Shown piece by piece: positions 25,155-33,809 of a stretch of 64,000 nucleotides of DNA. The notes below the pieces were generated by a model. That model worked only from the letters and a program-made list of their open reading frames with translations. It did no database searches and was not told the DNA's origin. This DNA is from Beduinella massiliensis (GTDB lineage Bacteria; Bacillota; Clostridia; Christensenellales; Aristaeellaceae): the NCBI RefSeq assembly GCF_900199405.1, contig NZ_LT963430.1, positions 3,069,605-3,133,604 of the forward strand, read 5' to 3'. Every line of letters starts with the position of its first letter. The stretch's first letter is position 1. The position numbers and the translations under genes are program-made.

Positions 25155-25988
25155 ATGGACTGGTTCAAGCGAACGCTGAAGCCCTGCCTTGCGCTCTTCC
25201 GCCTGCGCCTGGCGGAGGCGCTGCAATACCGGCTGGCCGCGCTTTCAGGCGCGAGCATCAGCGTCTTCTGGGCTTTCCTTGAGATCTTCGTTTATACGGT
25301 TTTTTACGCCTATGGCGACAACCGCGCCGCGCTATCGGGCACGCTTTCGCTCGGCCAGGCGGTCTCCTATGCCTGGCTTGCGCAGGTCTTCTTTCCCCTG
25401 CAGCCTATGAGCATCGACGAAGAGATCCACGACAAGATCATCTCCGGCGACGTGGGGCTCGAGCTGTGCCGCCCGCTGGACGTGTACGCGCACTGGTTCA
25501 GCAAGACCGCCGCCGGGCGGGTCGGCGGCTTCTTCCTGCGCGGCGGGCTGATCCTCCTTTGCGCGCTGCTGGCGCCCGCGCCCTATCGCCTGCAGGCCCC
25601 TGCCTCCGCGGCAGGCTTCCTGCTCTTTCTCTTTTCGGAGTTCAGCGCCTTTTTGCTCTGCACCGCCTACGGCATGCTGATCGCCTCGGTGCGCATCGGC
25701 ATCACCTGGGGCGAGGGGCCGACCTACATGCTGTTGCTTGCCGGCGGCATCCTTTCCGGCAGCTACCTGCCGCTGCAGCTCTGGCCGGACAGCCTGCAAA
25801 CGATCCTGCTGCTGCAACCCTTCGCCGGCTATCTGGACATCCCCCTGCGCCTTTACGTCGGCAGCCTCTCCCCCGCGCAGGCCGGTCTGGGCCTGTCGCT
25901 GCAGCTCGCCTGGACCCTGCTCTTCATCCTGCTGGGGCGCATCCTGCTTCAAAGGCAGCTGAAACACATCATCGTACAGGGGGGCTGA
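25155..25988 (+). CDS. ABC-2 type exporter permease (COG4587-like)
   Basis: The 277-residue protein has six hydrophobic segments and the start RTLKPCLALFRLRLAEALQY typical of this permease family. The first start ATG at 25149 is one base from TAGGAGG; the second at 25155 is 7 bases away and is preferred. It forms a heterodimer with the next permease. Such trios export unknown hydrophobic compounds or take part in envelope upkeep; a direct substrate is not shown. Confidence 0.9.
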   Translation: MDWFKRTLKPCLALFRLRLAEALQYRLAALSGASISVFWAFLEIFVYTVFYAYGDNRAALSGTLSLGQAVSYAWLAQVFFPLQPMSIDEEIHDKIISGDVGLELCRPLDVYAHWFSKTAAGRVGGFFLRGGLILLCALLAPAPYRLQAPASAAGFLLFLFSEFSAFLLCTAYGMLIASVRIGITWGEGPTYMLLLAGGILSGSYLPLQLWPDSLQTILLLQPFAGYLDIPLRLYVGSLSPAQAGLGLSLQLAWTLLFILLGRILLQRQLKHIIVQGG

Positions 25989-25991
25989 ACT

Positions 25992-26783
25992 ATGCGAAGG
26001 GAATGGAAGATTTATTGGAAGTTCATCCGCATGCACCTGCTTTCCGGGCTCGAATACAAGGGCTGGTGGATGATGCTCTTGCAGGTATTGCTGGTCGTCT
26101 TTTCCGACTGCATCAGCACGCTGCTGCTCTTTTCCCGCTTCGGAGCCATCGGTGCATGGACGCTGCCGCGCATCCTGCTGGTCTATTCGCTGGCGCTGAC
26201 CGCCTTTGGCCTGGCGGAGAGCCTCTGCCGCGGCTTCGATTACTTTCCCTGGAAGATGCTGCGAACCGGTGGTTTTGACCGGCTGATGCTGCGGCCGCTC
26301 TCGCTCACCACGCAGGTGGCGGCCTCGTTTTTTCACCTGCACCGCCTGATGCGCGTCGCCTGCGGCCTCCTTCTCATCTGCTGGTCGCTTCGCAGCCTCG
26401 GCGTCCCTTTCTCCCCGAACAACGCCGCGCTGCTCACCCTTGCGCTGCTGGGCGGTACGGCGATGTACAGCGGGGTGTTCATCATGAGCTCGGGCGTCGC
26501 GTTCTTCACCATCAAGGCGCTCGACTGGATTTACATCTTTACCAATGCCAGCTATCAGGTCACCCGAATCCCCATGCCCTACCTGCCCCGCGCGCTCAAG
26601 GGGATGTTCACATTCCTGGTTCCGATGCTGGCCGTCAGCTATTACCCTGCGTCCGCCGTCTGCGGCTGGGGCGACGCGCCCGCGCTGGGGCTGCTGGCGC
26701 TGCCCGCGGGGCTTCTCTTTCTGGGCGCTTCCCTGCTCGTCTGGCGGCTGGGCGTTCGCCACTATCAAAGCACGGGGAGCTGA
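25992..26783 (+). CDS. ABC-2 type exporter permease (COG3694-like)
   Basis: A 263-residue protein with six membrane segments that starts 3 bases after the previous permease. The start region (WKIYWKFIRMHLLSGLEYKGW) and the RGFDYFPWKMLRTGGFDRLMLRPL stretch are shared with the second permease of COG4586/4587/3694 exporters. It ends the operon, which closes with a terminator 60 bases later. Confidence 0.9.
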   Translation: MRREWKIYWKFIRMHLLSGLEYKGWWMMLLQVLLVVFSDCISTLLLFSRFGAIGAWTLPRILLVYSLALTAFGLAESLCRGFDYFPWKMLRTGGFDRLMLRPLSLTTQVAASFFHLHRLMRVACGLLLICWSLRSLGVPFSPNNAALLTLALLGGTAMYSGVFIMSSGVAFFTIKALDWIYIFTNASYQVTRIPMPYLPRALKGMFTFLVPMLAVSYYPASAVCGWGDAPALGLLALPAGLLFLGASLLVWRLGVRHYQSTGS

Positions 26784-26842
26784 CAGGGTCCTCAAATCCC
26801 GTTCAGGCAGGCTGCTCGAATGCGCACGGAAAACCCAAAAAC

Positions 26843-26876
26843 GGACGCCGGAGGGCCCTCATGCCCTCCGGCGTCC
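26843..26876. terminator. Bidirectional terminator between exporter and phosphohexomutase
   Basis: A perfect 14-bp GC-rich stem (26843-26856 with 26863-26876) between converging genes. TTAT follows on the + strand, and GTTTTTGGG on the minus strand. Confidence 0.85.
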
Positions 26877-26901
26877 TTATCTCCGCTCCGCACGGCTTCG
26901 C

Positions 26902-28320
26902 TTAATTGAGTTGGAGGCCGAGGAAATCCGCCATTTCCTTGCAGACCGCCTCCGCGCGCGCGAGGGTCGGCATCTCGCAGAACACGCGCAGCAACGGCTC
27001 CGTGCCCGAGAAGCGCACGATGATCCAGCCGTCCTCGAAGTAGACCTTGCAGCCGTCCATGTAGGAAACGTGATCCACCTTTTCCGTGAACTGGGGCAGC
27101 TCTTTATCGATCATCAGCTTCTTTTGCAGGCGGCTCTTCATCTCCGCGTCGAACTTACAGTCGTGCTCGGCCATGAAGCACTCGCCGAACTGGTCTGTGA
27201 TCTCCTCGTAGAGCTCGGACAGCTTCTTGCCCGTCACAGCCAGCATTTCCACGAGCAGCGTGCCCGCGTAGATGCCGTCCTTGCCGCTGATGTGCCCGCG
27301 CACCGTCAGGCCGCCGGAGGACTCGCCGCCGATGACCGCGTTGTGCTCGTCGATGGCCGCCGACACGTACTTGAAGCCGACCGGCACCTCGTAGCATTCC
27401 TCGCCGAAGGCGTGCGCCACCTTGTCCAGCAGGTGCGTGGTGGCGATGTTGCGCACCGCAGGCCCGCGCCAGCGGCGGTACTTGATGAGGTAGTAGTACA
27501 GCAGCACGAGGATCTCGTTGGGGTGCACGAACTTGCCCTCGTCGTCGATGATGCCCAGGCGGTCCGCGTCGCCGTCCGTGGCAATGCCGATGTCCGCGCC
27601 CGTCTCCACCACCATGCTGCGCAGCGCGCCCAGCGTGCGCTCGTTCGGCGCAGGCAGCCTGCCGCCGAACAGCGTGTCGTGCCGCTCGTGGATGACGTCC
27701 ACCTCGCAGCGCGCGGTGAGCAGAATGGTCTGAAGCGCCGTGCGGCTCACGCCGTACATGGGGTCCAGCACGACCTTGAGGTCGCGCGAGCGGATCGCGT
27801 CCATGTTTACCGCGCGGATGATCGTGTCGATGTAGCTGTTGTAGGGGCTTATGACCTCCACATAGCCCGCCTTCAGCGCCTTTTCAAACGGCATCGCGGG
27901 GATGTCCTCCGCTCGAATCCCGGCGCAGGAGGCCGACAGCTCGTCCGTGATCTCCTGCACCGCGTCACGGCCGCCCTTGGTGAAGAGCTTAATGCCGTTG
28001 TACAGCGCCGGGTTATGGCTCGCCGTCACCGCTATGCCGTAGTAGAGGCCGTACTGCTGCACGGTGTACATGATGAGCGGCGTGGGCGATTCACGGTCGA
28101 TAAAGTACGTATGGATGCGCCGCGCGGCCATGACCTCCGCCGCCCACTGGGCTGCTTCGCGGGAGAGAAATCTGCGGTCAAAGCCGATGCACAGCCCGCG
28201 GGCGGCGACGTCTTCCTGCTCCATGCGAAGCGCCAGCGCAAGTGCGAGCCGCTGCACGTTTTCCTTGGTAAACTCGTCTCCGATGATCGCGCGCCAACCG
28301 CCCGTTCCGAATGCTATCAT
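26902..28320 (-). CDS. Alpha-D-phosphohexomutase (phosphoglucomutase / phosphomannomutase family)
   Basis: A 472-residue mutase. Motifs in order: the start FGTGGWRAIIGDEF, the phosphoserine loop TASHNP with Ser101, the metal loop DGDADRLG, a sugar-binding GGESSGG and the phosphate-binding FSGTEPLLRV. It interconverts hexose 1- and 6-phosphates. It lies downstream of N,N'-diacetylchitobiose phosphorylase on the same strand, so GlcNAc-1-P or Glc-1-P is a plausible substrate. AAGGAGGA precedes the start by 7 bases. Whether it accepts GlcNAc-phosphates cannot be told from motifs alone. Confidence 0.93.
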   Translation of the reverse strand: MIAFGTGGWRAIIGDEFTKENVQRLALALALRMEQEDVAARGLCIGFDRRFLSREAAQWAAEVMAARRIHTYFIDRESPTPLIMYTVQQYGLYYGIAVTASHNPALYNGIKLFTKGGRDAVQEITDELSASCAGIRAEDIPAMPFEKALKAGYVEVISPYNSYIDTIIRAVNMDAIRSRDLKVVLDPMYGVSRTALQTILLTARCEVDVIHERHDTLFGGRLPAPNERTLGALRSMVVETGADIGIATDGDADRLGIIDDEGKFVHPNEILVLLYYYLIKYRRWRGPAVRNIATTHLLDKVAHAFGEECYEVPVGFKYVSAAIDEHNAVIGGESSGGLTVRGHISGKDGIYAGTLLVEMLAVTGKKLSELYEEITDQFGECFMAEHDCKFDAEMKSRLQKKLMIDKELPQFTEKVDHVSYMDGCKVYFEDGWIIVRFSGTEPLLRVFCEMPTLARAEAVCKEMADFLGLQLN

Positions 28321-28374
28321 CTGTTTATCCTCCTTTTCAGGCGCTGTCCCGGCCCCATTCGGGAAACCGCCCCC

Positions 28375-28420
28375 TTGGAATCCATCCTCTGTGCGCCGCC
28401 GGTACGGTGGGGGATTCCAA
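28375..28420. other. Inverted repeat between phosphohexomutase and chitobiose phosphorylase
   Basis: TTGGAATCC (28375-28383) and GGATTCCAA (28412-28420) are perfect 9-bp arms spaced by 28 bases, within the 136-base gap between the two genes. There is no T run. It could be an RNA processing site, an internal attenuator or an operator. Confidence 0.35.
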
Positions 28421-28456
28421 AGAGCGGGGCTTCCCGTCAAGGGCGTTCGCCTCTCC

Positions 28457-30847
28457 TCATCCCATCACCACGCGCACGTCGTGCGTCTCCCCCGCGCTGA
28501 AGACGGGAAGGGACGATACCTGCTTCCCATCGACGAACAGGGCGGAAACGCCCTTTTCCACGTGCTCCGGGTTCTCCACCTTGATGCGGTACGTCGCGCC
28601 GCGCCACTTGCGCACGGCCGAAAAGCCGTCCCACTTGGCGGGAATGCACGGATCGACGACCAGCTCCTCCCACTCGGGGCGAATGCCCAGCAGGTACTGC
28701 GTCGCGGCGAAATACGCCCATCCCGCGCTGCCCGTCATCCATGGATGGCGCGCCCTGCCATGCGCCGTGTGGTCCTTGCCCATCACGAACTGGCAGTAGG
28801 CGTAGGGCTCGCTCTGGCGCACCTCGATCTTGTCGTTCTGGTTTTCGGGCAGCAGCGCGTCGTAAAACTTCATCGCGCGCGCGCCGCGGCCGATCTTCGC
28901 CTCTGCCACCCAAGCCCAGGGATTGGGGTGACTGAAGATCGCGCCGTTTTCCTTGATGCCCGCGTACACCCGCGTGACGAAGCCGATCTCGTCGTCCGGC
29001 GTCTCAAACGAAGGAGCGTTGAGCATCAGGCCGTAGGGGGTGTAGAGGTATTCGTCCACCGCGTCCATGGCGCTTCGCGCCTGCGCCTCGTCCGCCGCGC
29101 CGCTGATGACCGCCCACGTGTTGCTCTCCATGTGCACGCGGCCTTCCGTGTCCTGCTGCGTGCCGATCCGCCTGCCGCTCTTCGTGATGCCGCGGATGAA
29201 CCATTCGCCGTCCCACAGCTCGCGCCGGCAAACCTCGCGCACGCGGGCGCGCATCTGCGCGTACTTCTTCTCCTCTTCCGAACGCCCCAGCGCCGCGCAC
29301 AGGTCGCAGAACGCGTCCAGCGCCCACAGGTGCAGGAAGGAGACCATCGCGCTCTCCCCGCCGCCCAGGTTCAGGCAGTCGTTCCAGTCCGCGCGCAGGC
29401 CCTTACAGACGCCGTTCTGGCCAACCTGCTGCGCGGAAAAGTCGAGAATGCGGCGCATGTGCTCCAGCACCGTGCCCTCGCCGCCGTCCGCATAGGTGAA
29501 TACTTCGTCGGCAAAGGATAATTCTCCTGTCTCTTTCATGTATTCGCAGATCGCGGGCACGAGCCAGAGCGCGTCGTCCGCGCAGACGTCCTTCAGGCCG
29601 TGCACGATCTGGGATTTATCGGGCGTGGGCACCACCGTCGGGGACTTGAACGACTGCTGCTTTTCCGCCGGCTCAAACCACGCGGGCTCGAACAGGTGCA
29701 GTCCGTATCCCTCGCTGGTAAGGCCCCGTAGGAGCTGGCCGATGCGGCGTTTGCAGCCCTCGGGCTCCGCATGGGGAATGCACATCGCGTCCTGCGCGGT
29801 GTCGCGGTATCCAAGGCCCCTGCGCCCGCCGACCTCGATGAACGAGGCGAAGCGTGAGAAGAGCACGTTGACCTCGCTTTGGTACAGGTTCCAGGTATTG
29901 AGGCTCGTGTTCATGGTGCTGCTCGGCGTCATCACCTGCAGCGCCCCGAGCTTCTGCTCCCAGTAGCCATGCAGCGCCGCGCGCGCGTGGTCCACCGCCT
30001 CCGGGCTGTAGCGCTCGCGCGTGCGCCGGGCCGCGCGCTCGTCGCCCTGCCCCAGGAAGAAGAGCAGGCGGCGGCGCTCGCCGGGGCGCAGCGTCAGGCG
30101 CTTCATCAGCGCGCCGACCGGGTTGCCGCCGAGCTCTTCAGAGCCCGTAAGCTTGCCGCACTCCACGCCCAGCGGGTTCTTCTCTGTGCGCCAGCCGCCG
30201 CCCAGGAAGGCGTCGCGGCAGCCCTCGTAGCCGTCCGGCGTCTCGCCCAGCGTGAAGTACTGATAGCTGTCCTCCTCGTAGTGCAGCTCGATGAGCGCCG
30301 CGCCGTCGCGGTAATGCGATCCCGCCGCGTAAAGGCTCATCTGAAAATTCTGATTGTCCATGTCGATATGGTGAAAGGAAAACTCCACGTAGCCGAACGC
30401 CGAAAGCGTCCGCACCTCTCCGGATCGGTTTTCGACCGTCACGTCGAAGATCTCCACGTCGTCGTCCCGGGGGATGAAGAGCGTCTGCGAGGCGTAAATT
30501 CCCTTGTATTCGCATTCAAAGGTCGTATAGGAAAGGCCATGCCGGCACCGGTATGCGGCCTCGCTCAGCGGCTTATACGTCGGCTGCCAGCTTACCGACC
30601 AGTAATCGCCGTCCGCGTCGTCGCGCAGGTAGACGTAGTGCCCGGGGCTGTCCATCGGCACGCCGTTGGGGCGAAAGCGCGTGATGCGGTGATACTGCGG
30701 CGATTTGTACCAGCAGTATCCGCCGCCGTGGTGGGCGATGCAGGCCGCCATATCCTGCGTGCCCAGGTAATTCGTCCAGGATACCGGCGTGTCCACGCGG
30801 TCTACGACGTACTCCCTGCGGGCGTCGTCAAAATGTCCGTATTGCAT
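28457..30847 (-). CDS. chbP: N,N'-diacetylchitobiose phosphorylase, GH94
   Basis: The 796-residue protein is collinear with GH94 chitobiose phosphorylases over its whole length. Characteristic stretches are VSWTNYLGTQ near the start, PGHYVYLRDD, FASFIEVGGRRGLGYRDTAQD, KSPTVVPTPD, the catalytic-acid region LRADWNDCLNLGGGES near residue 490, and PNPWAWVAEAKIGRG. These match N,N'-diacetylchitobiose phosphorylase better than cellobiose phosphorylase. The enzyme splits (GlcNAc)2 with phosphate to GlcNAc-1-P and GlcNAc, sparing ATP. No signal peptide is present. The phosphohexomutase downstream fits processing of the sugar-1-phosphate. The function call rests on sequence likeness only. Confidence 0.9.
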   Translation of the reverse strand: MQYGHFDDARREYVVDRVDTPVSWTNYLGTQDMAACIAHHGGGYCWYKSPQYHRITRFRPNGVPMDSPGHYVYLRDDADGDYWSVSWQPTYKPLSEAAYRCRHGLSYTTFECEYKGIYASQTLFIPRDDDVEIFDVTVENRSGEVRTLSAFGYVEFSFHHIDMDNQNFQMSLYAAGSHYRDGAALIELHYEEDSYQYFTLGETPDGYEGCRDAFLGGGWRTEKNPLGVECGKLTGSEELGGNPVGALMKRLTLRPGERRRLLFFLGQGDERAARRTRERYSPEAVDHARAALHGYWEQKLGALQVMTPSSTMNTSLNTWNLYQSEVNVLFSRFASFIEVGGRRGLGYRDTAQDAMCIPHAEPEGCKRRIGQLLRGLTSEGYGLHLFEPAWFEPAEKQQSFKSPTVVPTPDKSQIVHGLKDVCADDALWLVPAICEYMKETGELSFADEVFTYADGGEGTVLEHMRRILDFSAQQVGQNGVCKGLRADWNDCLNLGGGESAMVSFLHLWALDAFCDLCAALGRSEEEKKYAQMRARVREVCRRELWDGEWFIRGITKSGRRIGTQQDTEGRVHMESNTWAVISGAADEAQARSAMDAVDEYLYTPYGLMLNAPSFETPDDEIGFVTRVYAGIKENGAIFSHPNPWAWVAEAKIGRGARAMKFYDALLPENQNDKIEVRQSEPYAYCQFVMGKDHTAHGRARHPWMTGSAGWAYFAATQYLLGIRPEWEELVVDPCIPAKWDGFSAVRKWRGATYRIKVENPEHVEKGVSALFVDGKQVSSLPVFSAGETHDVRVVMG

Positions 30848-30848
30848 G

Positions 30849-30911
30849 AGATGGCACCTCTCTTATGATTCTCCCGATGGATACGGGGATATCATAACAG
30901 AAGTGCCATCT
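30849..30911. promoter_or_regulatory. Nested dyad over the chbP promoter
   Basis: Two perfect inverted repeats share one centre near 30880: AGATGGCAC (30849-30857) with GTGCCATCT (30903-30911), and TTATGAT (30863-30869) with ATCATAA (30891-30897). The minus-strand -10 (TG-T-TATGAT, extended) falls in the right inner arm. The left outer arm reaches the ribosome-binding region. A regulator that bridges both sides of the start site is a possible reading. Confidence 0.6.
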
Positions 30912-30913
30912 AA

Positions 30914-30950
30914 AAGACATGCTTTCATTGGTCTTTTCTTGTCATGTCTT
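30914..30950. promoter_or_regulatory. Upstream inverted repeat of the chbP promoter
   Basis: AAGACATG (30914-30921) and CATGTCTT (30943-30950) are perfect 8-bp arms with 21 bases between, just upstream of the chbP promoter dyad. Confidence 0.45.
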
Positions 30951-30970
30951 GTGCTCTCGCTGTGAATTTT

Positions 30971-31642
30971 TTAAGAAAGCTCCGCCTCTTTTTGCAGGGC
31001 CGACAGCCGCGCGTCCACCTCCGCCATGCGGCGGGATAATTTCTGCATTTCCCGAAGCGCCTTCGGCGCGCATTCGCTCTCCCGCTTGTAGCAAAGGTCG
31101 TGCTCCATGCTCGCCCACACGTCCATCGCGAGGGTTCGCACCTGCACCTCCACCGGCACGTAGCGCGTGCCTTCGATCAGGCAGACCGGCACGTTCAGCA
31201 CGATGTGCAGGCTGCGGTATCCGTTTTCCTTGGGTTTATGAATGTAGTCCCGTTCGCGCACCACGTACATTCCCTGCAGCGAGCGCAGCATGCGCGCCAC
31301 CGCGTAGACGTCCTGCACCGTCGGGCAGACGATGCGCATGCCCGCGATGTCGTACAGGTGCGCGCTCGCGTTCTCGCAGCTCACGTCGTAACCCTTGCGC
31401 GTCAGCTTTTCGCAGATGCTGGAATAGGTCTTGATCCTCGTCTGTACGTGATGGATGGGGCTCCGGCGGCTCTTAAGCGCCATCTCGCGCCGAAGAACCG
31501 ATACGCGCATGTTCATTTCCTCCAGCGCCGCGCCGTACAGGTGCTGCATGCGCAGGTAGGCCGTCGGGCTGATCCGTTCATCCTGTGTACCGGCCGGCAC
31601 GAGCCGCATTCGCGTAGCCGCTTGATGTAAATGAGCATCCAT
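30971..31642 (-). CDS. Small alarmone synthetase, (p)ppGpp synthetase RelP/RelQ-like
   Basis: The 223-residue protein is a stand-alone RelA/SpoT-type synthetase: SRIKTYSSICEKL-like start, the G-loop region IAGMRIVC, ERDYIHKPKENGYRSLH and PVEVQVRTLAMDVWASMEHDL. No hydrolase, TGS or ACT domain is present, as in RelP and RelQ. It makes (p)ppGpp from GTP or GDP and ATP. A C-terminal helix (MQKLSRRMAEVDARLSALQ) resembles the tetramer-forming helix of RelQ. The start at 31642 is chosen because AGAGGTG lies 7 bases upstream. The gene is divergent from rlmA-like. Confidence 0.92.
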   Translation of the reverse strand: MDAHLHQAATRMRLVPAGTQDERISPTAYLRMQHLYGAALEEMNMRVSVLRREMALKSRRSPIHHVQTRIKTYSSICEKLTRKGYDVSCENASAHLYDIAGMRIVCPTVQDVYAVARMLRSLQGMYVVRERDYIHKPKENGYRSLHIVLNVPVCLIEGTRYVPVEVQVRTLAMDVWASMEHDLCYKRESECAPKALREMQKLSRRMAEVDARLSALQKEAELS

Positions 31643-31788
31643 GTCTTTCACCTCTGACTGGTTTGAATCGTATGCGCTTTACGCCGCCTCTCCTGTAACC
31701 TCTTTCTAAAAGATAGTGTACCCTGGAAAAGTGACTGTCTGATGTGCAGATTGTAGCGTTGGTGTGAAGAATTTCATCCCGTGCTCCC

Positions 31789-31825
31789 AAAAAACCGCCG
31801 CATACCTCCCTTTTTTTATGCGCGG
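31789..31825 (-). terminator. Hairpin with a T run, leftward
   Basis: CCG-C-CGCATA (31795-31804) pairs with TATGCGCGG (31817-31825) with one bulge; the minus strand continues into TTTTTT. It lies upstream of the alarmone synthetase gene and may block antisense transcription or act as a leader attenuator. Confidence 0.4.
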
Positions 31826-31845
31826 AGGTTTCAGGATATGACTGC

Positions 31846-31874
31846 TTGACAGAAACCGGCTTGTCCGCAATAAT
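31846..31874 (+). promoter_or_regulatory. Promoter of the rlmA-like gene
   Basis: TTGACA (31846-31851), 17 bases, AATAAT (31869-31874), about 35 bases before the start codon. Confidence 0.7.
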
Positions 31875-31908
31875 AGGCTTATATGGCGCCCGATAAGGAG
31901 GACTGTAC

Positions 31909-32796
31909 ATGTCCGATTTGCCCCTTCTCTCCCGGATGGATCGCTTCAAATCGCTGCTTGCCGCGCAAAGCGCGCCGCTTTCCTGCCCCGTCTGCCGCGG
32001 ACGCCTCCTGCCGCCGGAGGGCTCCTCCATTCGCTGCGCGCGGGGGCATTGCTTTGATATTTCGCGCAGGGGGTACGTCAACCTTGCGCAGGCGGGTACG
32101 CTCCCCCACTACGACAGGGCGCTCTTTCTCTCCCGCCGCGCCGTGCTGGAAGCGGGTTTTTACGAGCCCCTGCTGGAGACGCTGAGGGAAGCCGTTCGGG
32201 CCGAGTGCCGCAGACTGGGCCGCCCGGTTTCCCTGCTGGATGCCGGCTGCGGCGAGGGCTATTACGCCGCGGCGCTCGCGGAAGGGGAAGACCAGGTGTT
32301 TGCGATCGACCTGTGCCGCGATGCCGTCGTCCTCGCGGCGCAGCGCCCCGAGCCCGTCTGCTGGTGCGTCGCGGACCTTACCCGTCTCCCCTTCGCGGAC
32401 GGCAGCCTGGACGTCCTGCTCGACGTGCTGACGCCCGCCAGCTACGGTGAGTTTCGCCGCGTGCTGCGCCCCGGCGGGCTTATCGTCAAGGTCGTCCCGG
32501 GATGCGATTACCTGCGCGAGATTCGGGAGGCCGTGCATCAGCCCCCCTATGATAATAACGACGTAATCGCCTATTTTCATGCACATATGGATGACGTGAC
32601 CAATACGCCCGTGCGGTACGTGCGCAAATTGGACGAAGGCATGCGCGCGCCCTTCTTTCGCATGACCCCGCTCACCTTCGGAAAAAAGGCGGACAAAGCC
32701 GCCCTTTGCGGCATTTCTCAGATCACCCTCGACCTTTGCGTGCTGACGGGCCGCTTTGGCGCAAACGCGGGCGGCCTTCAGGAGGACAAAAGATGA
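31909..32796 (+). CDS. rlmA: 23S rRNA (guanine-N1)-methyltransferase, RlmA family
   Basis: A 295-residue protein with an N-terminal zinc finger (CPVCRGRLLP... CARGHCFDISRRGYVNL) and a Rossmann methyltransferase domain (LLDAGCGEGYYAAAL; the acidic ribose-binding DLCRDAV). This is the RlmA(I)/RlmA(II) layout; the enzymes methylate G745 or G748 of 23S rRNA near the peptide exit tunnel. RlmA(II) members can affect tylosin-type drug binding, but the subgroup cannot be told here. Start 31909 has GGAGG 8 bases upstream. The stop overlaps the start of the next gene by 4 bases. Confidence 0.88.
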   Translation: MSDLPLLSRMDRFKSLLAAQSAPLSCPVCRGRLLPPEGSSIRCARGHCFDISRRGYVNLAQAGTLPHYDRALFLSRRAVLEAGFYEPLLETLREAVRAECRRLGRPVSLLDAGCGEGYYAAALAEGEDQVFAIDLCRDAVVLAAQRPEPVCWCVADLTRLPFADGSLDVLLDVLTPASYGEFRRVLRPGGLIVKVVPGCDYLREIREAVHQPPYDNNDVIAYFHAHMDDVTNTPVRYVRKLDEGMRAPFFRMTPLTFGKKADKAALCGISQITLDLCVLTGRFGANAGGLQEDKR

Positions 32797-33590
32797 ACAT
32801 CACGGCGCTGGTGGAAAATCAGTCGCGCAGCGGCCTCAAGGCCGTGCACGGACTGTCCCTTTATATCGAGACTGCGCACCACAAAATCCTCTTCGACCTC
32901 GGCCCGGACGGAACCCTGTTTGAAAACGCCCGGGCGCTCGGCATAGACCTTCGGGCGGTCGATACGGTCGTCCTCTCTCACGGCCATGGCGACCACGGCG
33001 GCGCTTTGGCGGCCTTCCTGCGGCTGAACCGCGACGCCCGGGTTTACGTGCAGCGTAGCGCATTTGACCCCCATTACATCCGCGTCCTGTGCTTCCGCCG
33101 CGAGGCGGGCATCGATCCGGCGCTCCTCGGACATCCCCAGCTCGTCCCTTTAGAAGGAAATTTCTCCATCGACGGAGAGCTGACCCTCTTCACCGTGCGG
33201 GACCTGTCGCGCTGCCCTTCGCCCGCCAACCGCATGCTGTTTACGCAGAGCGGCCGCGACGACTTTCAGCACGAACAAAACCTGCTGATTCACGGCGAGC
33301 GGGAAGTGCTCATCACCGGCTGCGGCCATGCCGGCATCCTCAACATCCTGGCCGCATGCCCGTTGCGGCCCGCCGTCTGCGTCGGGGGCTATCACCTGTA
33401 CAACCCCATCGACCGGCGGACGGCGCCCAAGCCCCTGCTCGACGAGATCGCCCGCGCCCTTCGCGATGACGGGGCCGAGTTCTACACCTGCCACTGCACC
33501 GGCCAGCGCGCCTTTGACGCGCTCAGCCGGGTCAACGAACGCATGCATTACCTCTCCTGCGGCGAGAAGATCTCGATTCAGGCGCCCTAA
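32793..33590 (+). CDS. MBL-fold metallo-hydrolase
   Basis: A 265-residue metallo-beta-lactamase-fold enzyme with the metal motif LSHGHGDHGG, further histidines (GCGHAG) and the C-terminal CHCTGQRAF. It resembles the branch that includes archaeal dihydropterin/RFA-P synthase-like proteins. The actual reaction is unknown. It is translated right after the rRNA methyltransferase with an ATGA overlap, so the pair is co-expressed. A terminator lies at its stop codon. Confidence 0.88.
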   Translation: MNITALVENQSRSGLKAVHGLSLYIETAHHKILFDLGPDGTLFENARALGIDLRAVDTVVLSHGHGDHGGALAAFLRLNRDARVYVQRSAFDPHYIRVLCFRREAGIDPALLGHPQLVPLEGNFSIDGELTLFTVRDLSRCPSPANRMLFTQSGRDDFQHEQNLLIHGEREVLITGCGHAGILNILAACPLRPAVCVGGYHLYNPIDRRTAPKPLLDEIARALRDDGAEFYTCHCTGQRAFDALSRVNERMHYLSCGEKISIQAP

Positions 33591-33615
33591 AAGAGCGCCT
33601 TTTTTATTTTATTTT
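33580..33615 (+). terminator. Terminator overlapping the MBL stop codon
   Basis: AGGCGC (33580-33585) pairs with GCGCCT (33595-33600); the stop codon lies in the loop. TTTTTATTTTATTTT follows. Confidence 0.75.
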
Positions 33616-33712
33616 GAAGGAAATTTTCACAATCTCGCACATAAAGTAATTTATTATTTGATTTTACAACGATAATGAAACTTTTCACAAAAAATCCATC
33701 ATATTTGTCGCG

Positions 33713-33741
33713 TTGACATCGATATGAATGAATGGTAAAAT
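33713..33741 (+). promoter_or_regulatory. Promoter of the nitroreductase gene
   Basis: TTGACA (33713-33718), 17 bases, TAAAAT (33736-33741). It lies about 70 bases before the start codon in an AT-rich gap. Confidence 0.7.
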
Positions 33742-33809
33742 CAAGCCAGAAGTTATCCATTTTTAACTTTGTCCGCGCACAGTTGACCGGCCAAAGAAAG
33801 GAGCAAAAT

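Noticed and set aside
28457-30847. Cellobiose phosphorylase
   Set aside because: The catalytic region and several conserved stretches match N,N'-diacetylchitobiose phosphorylase more closely.
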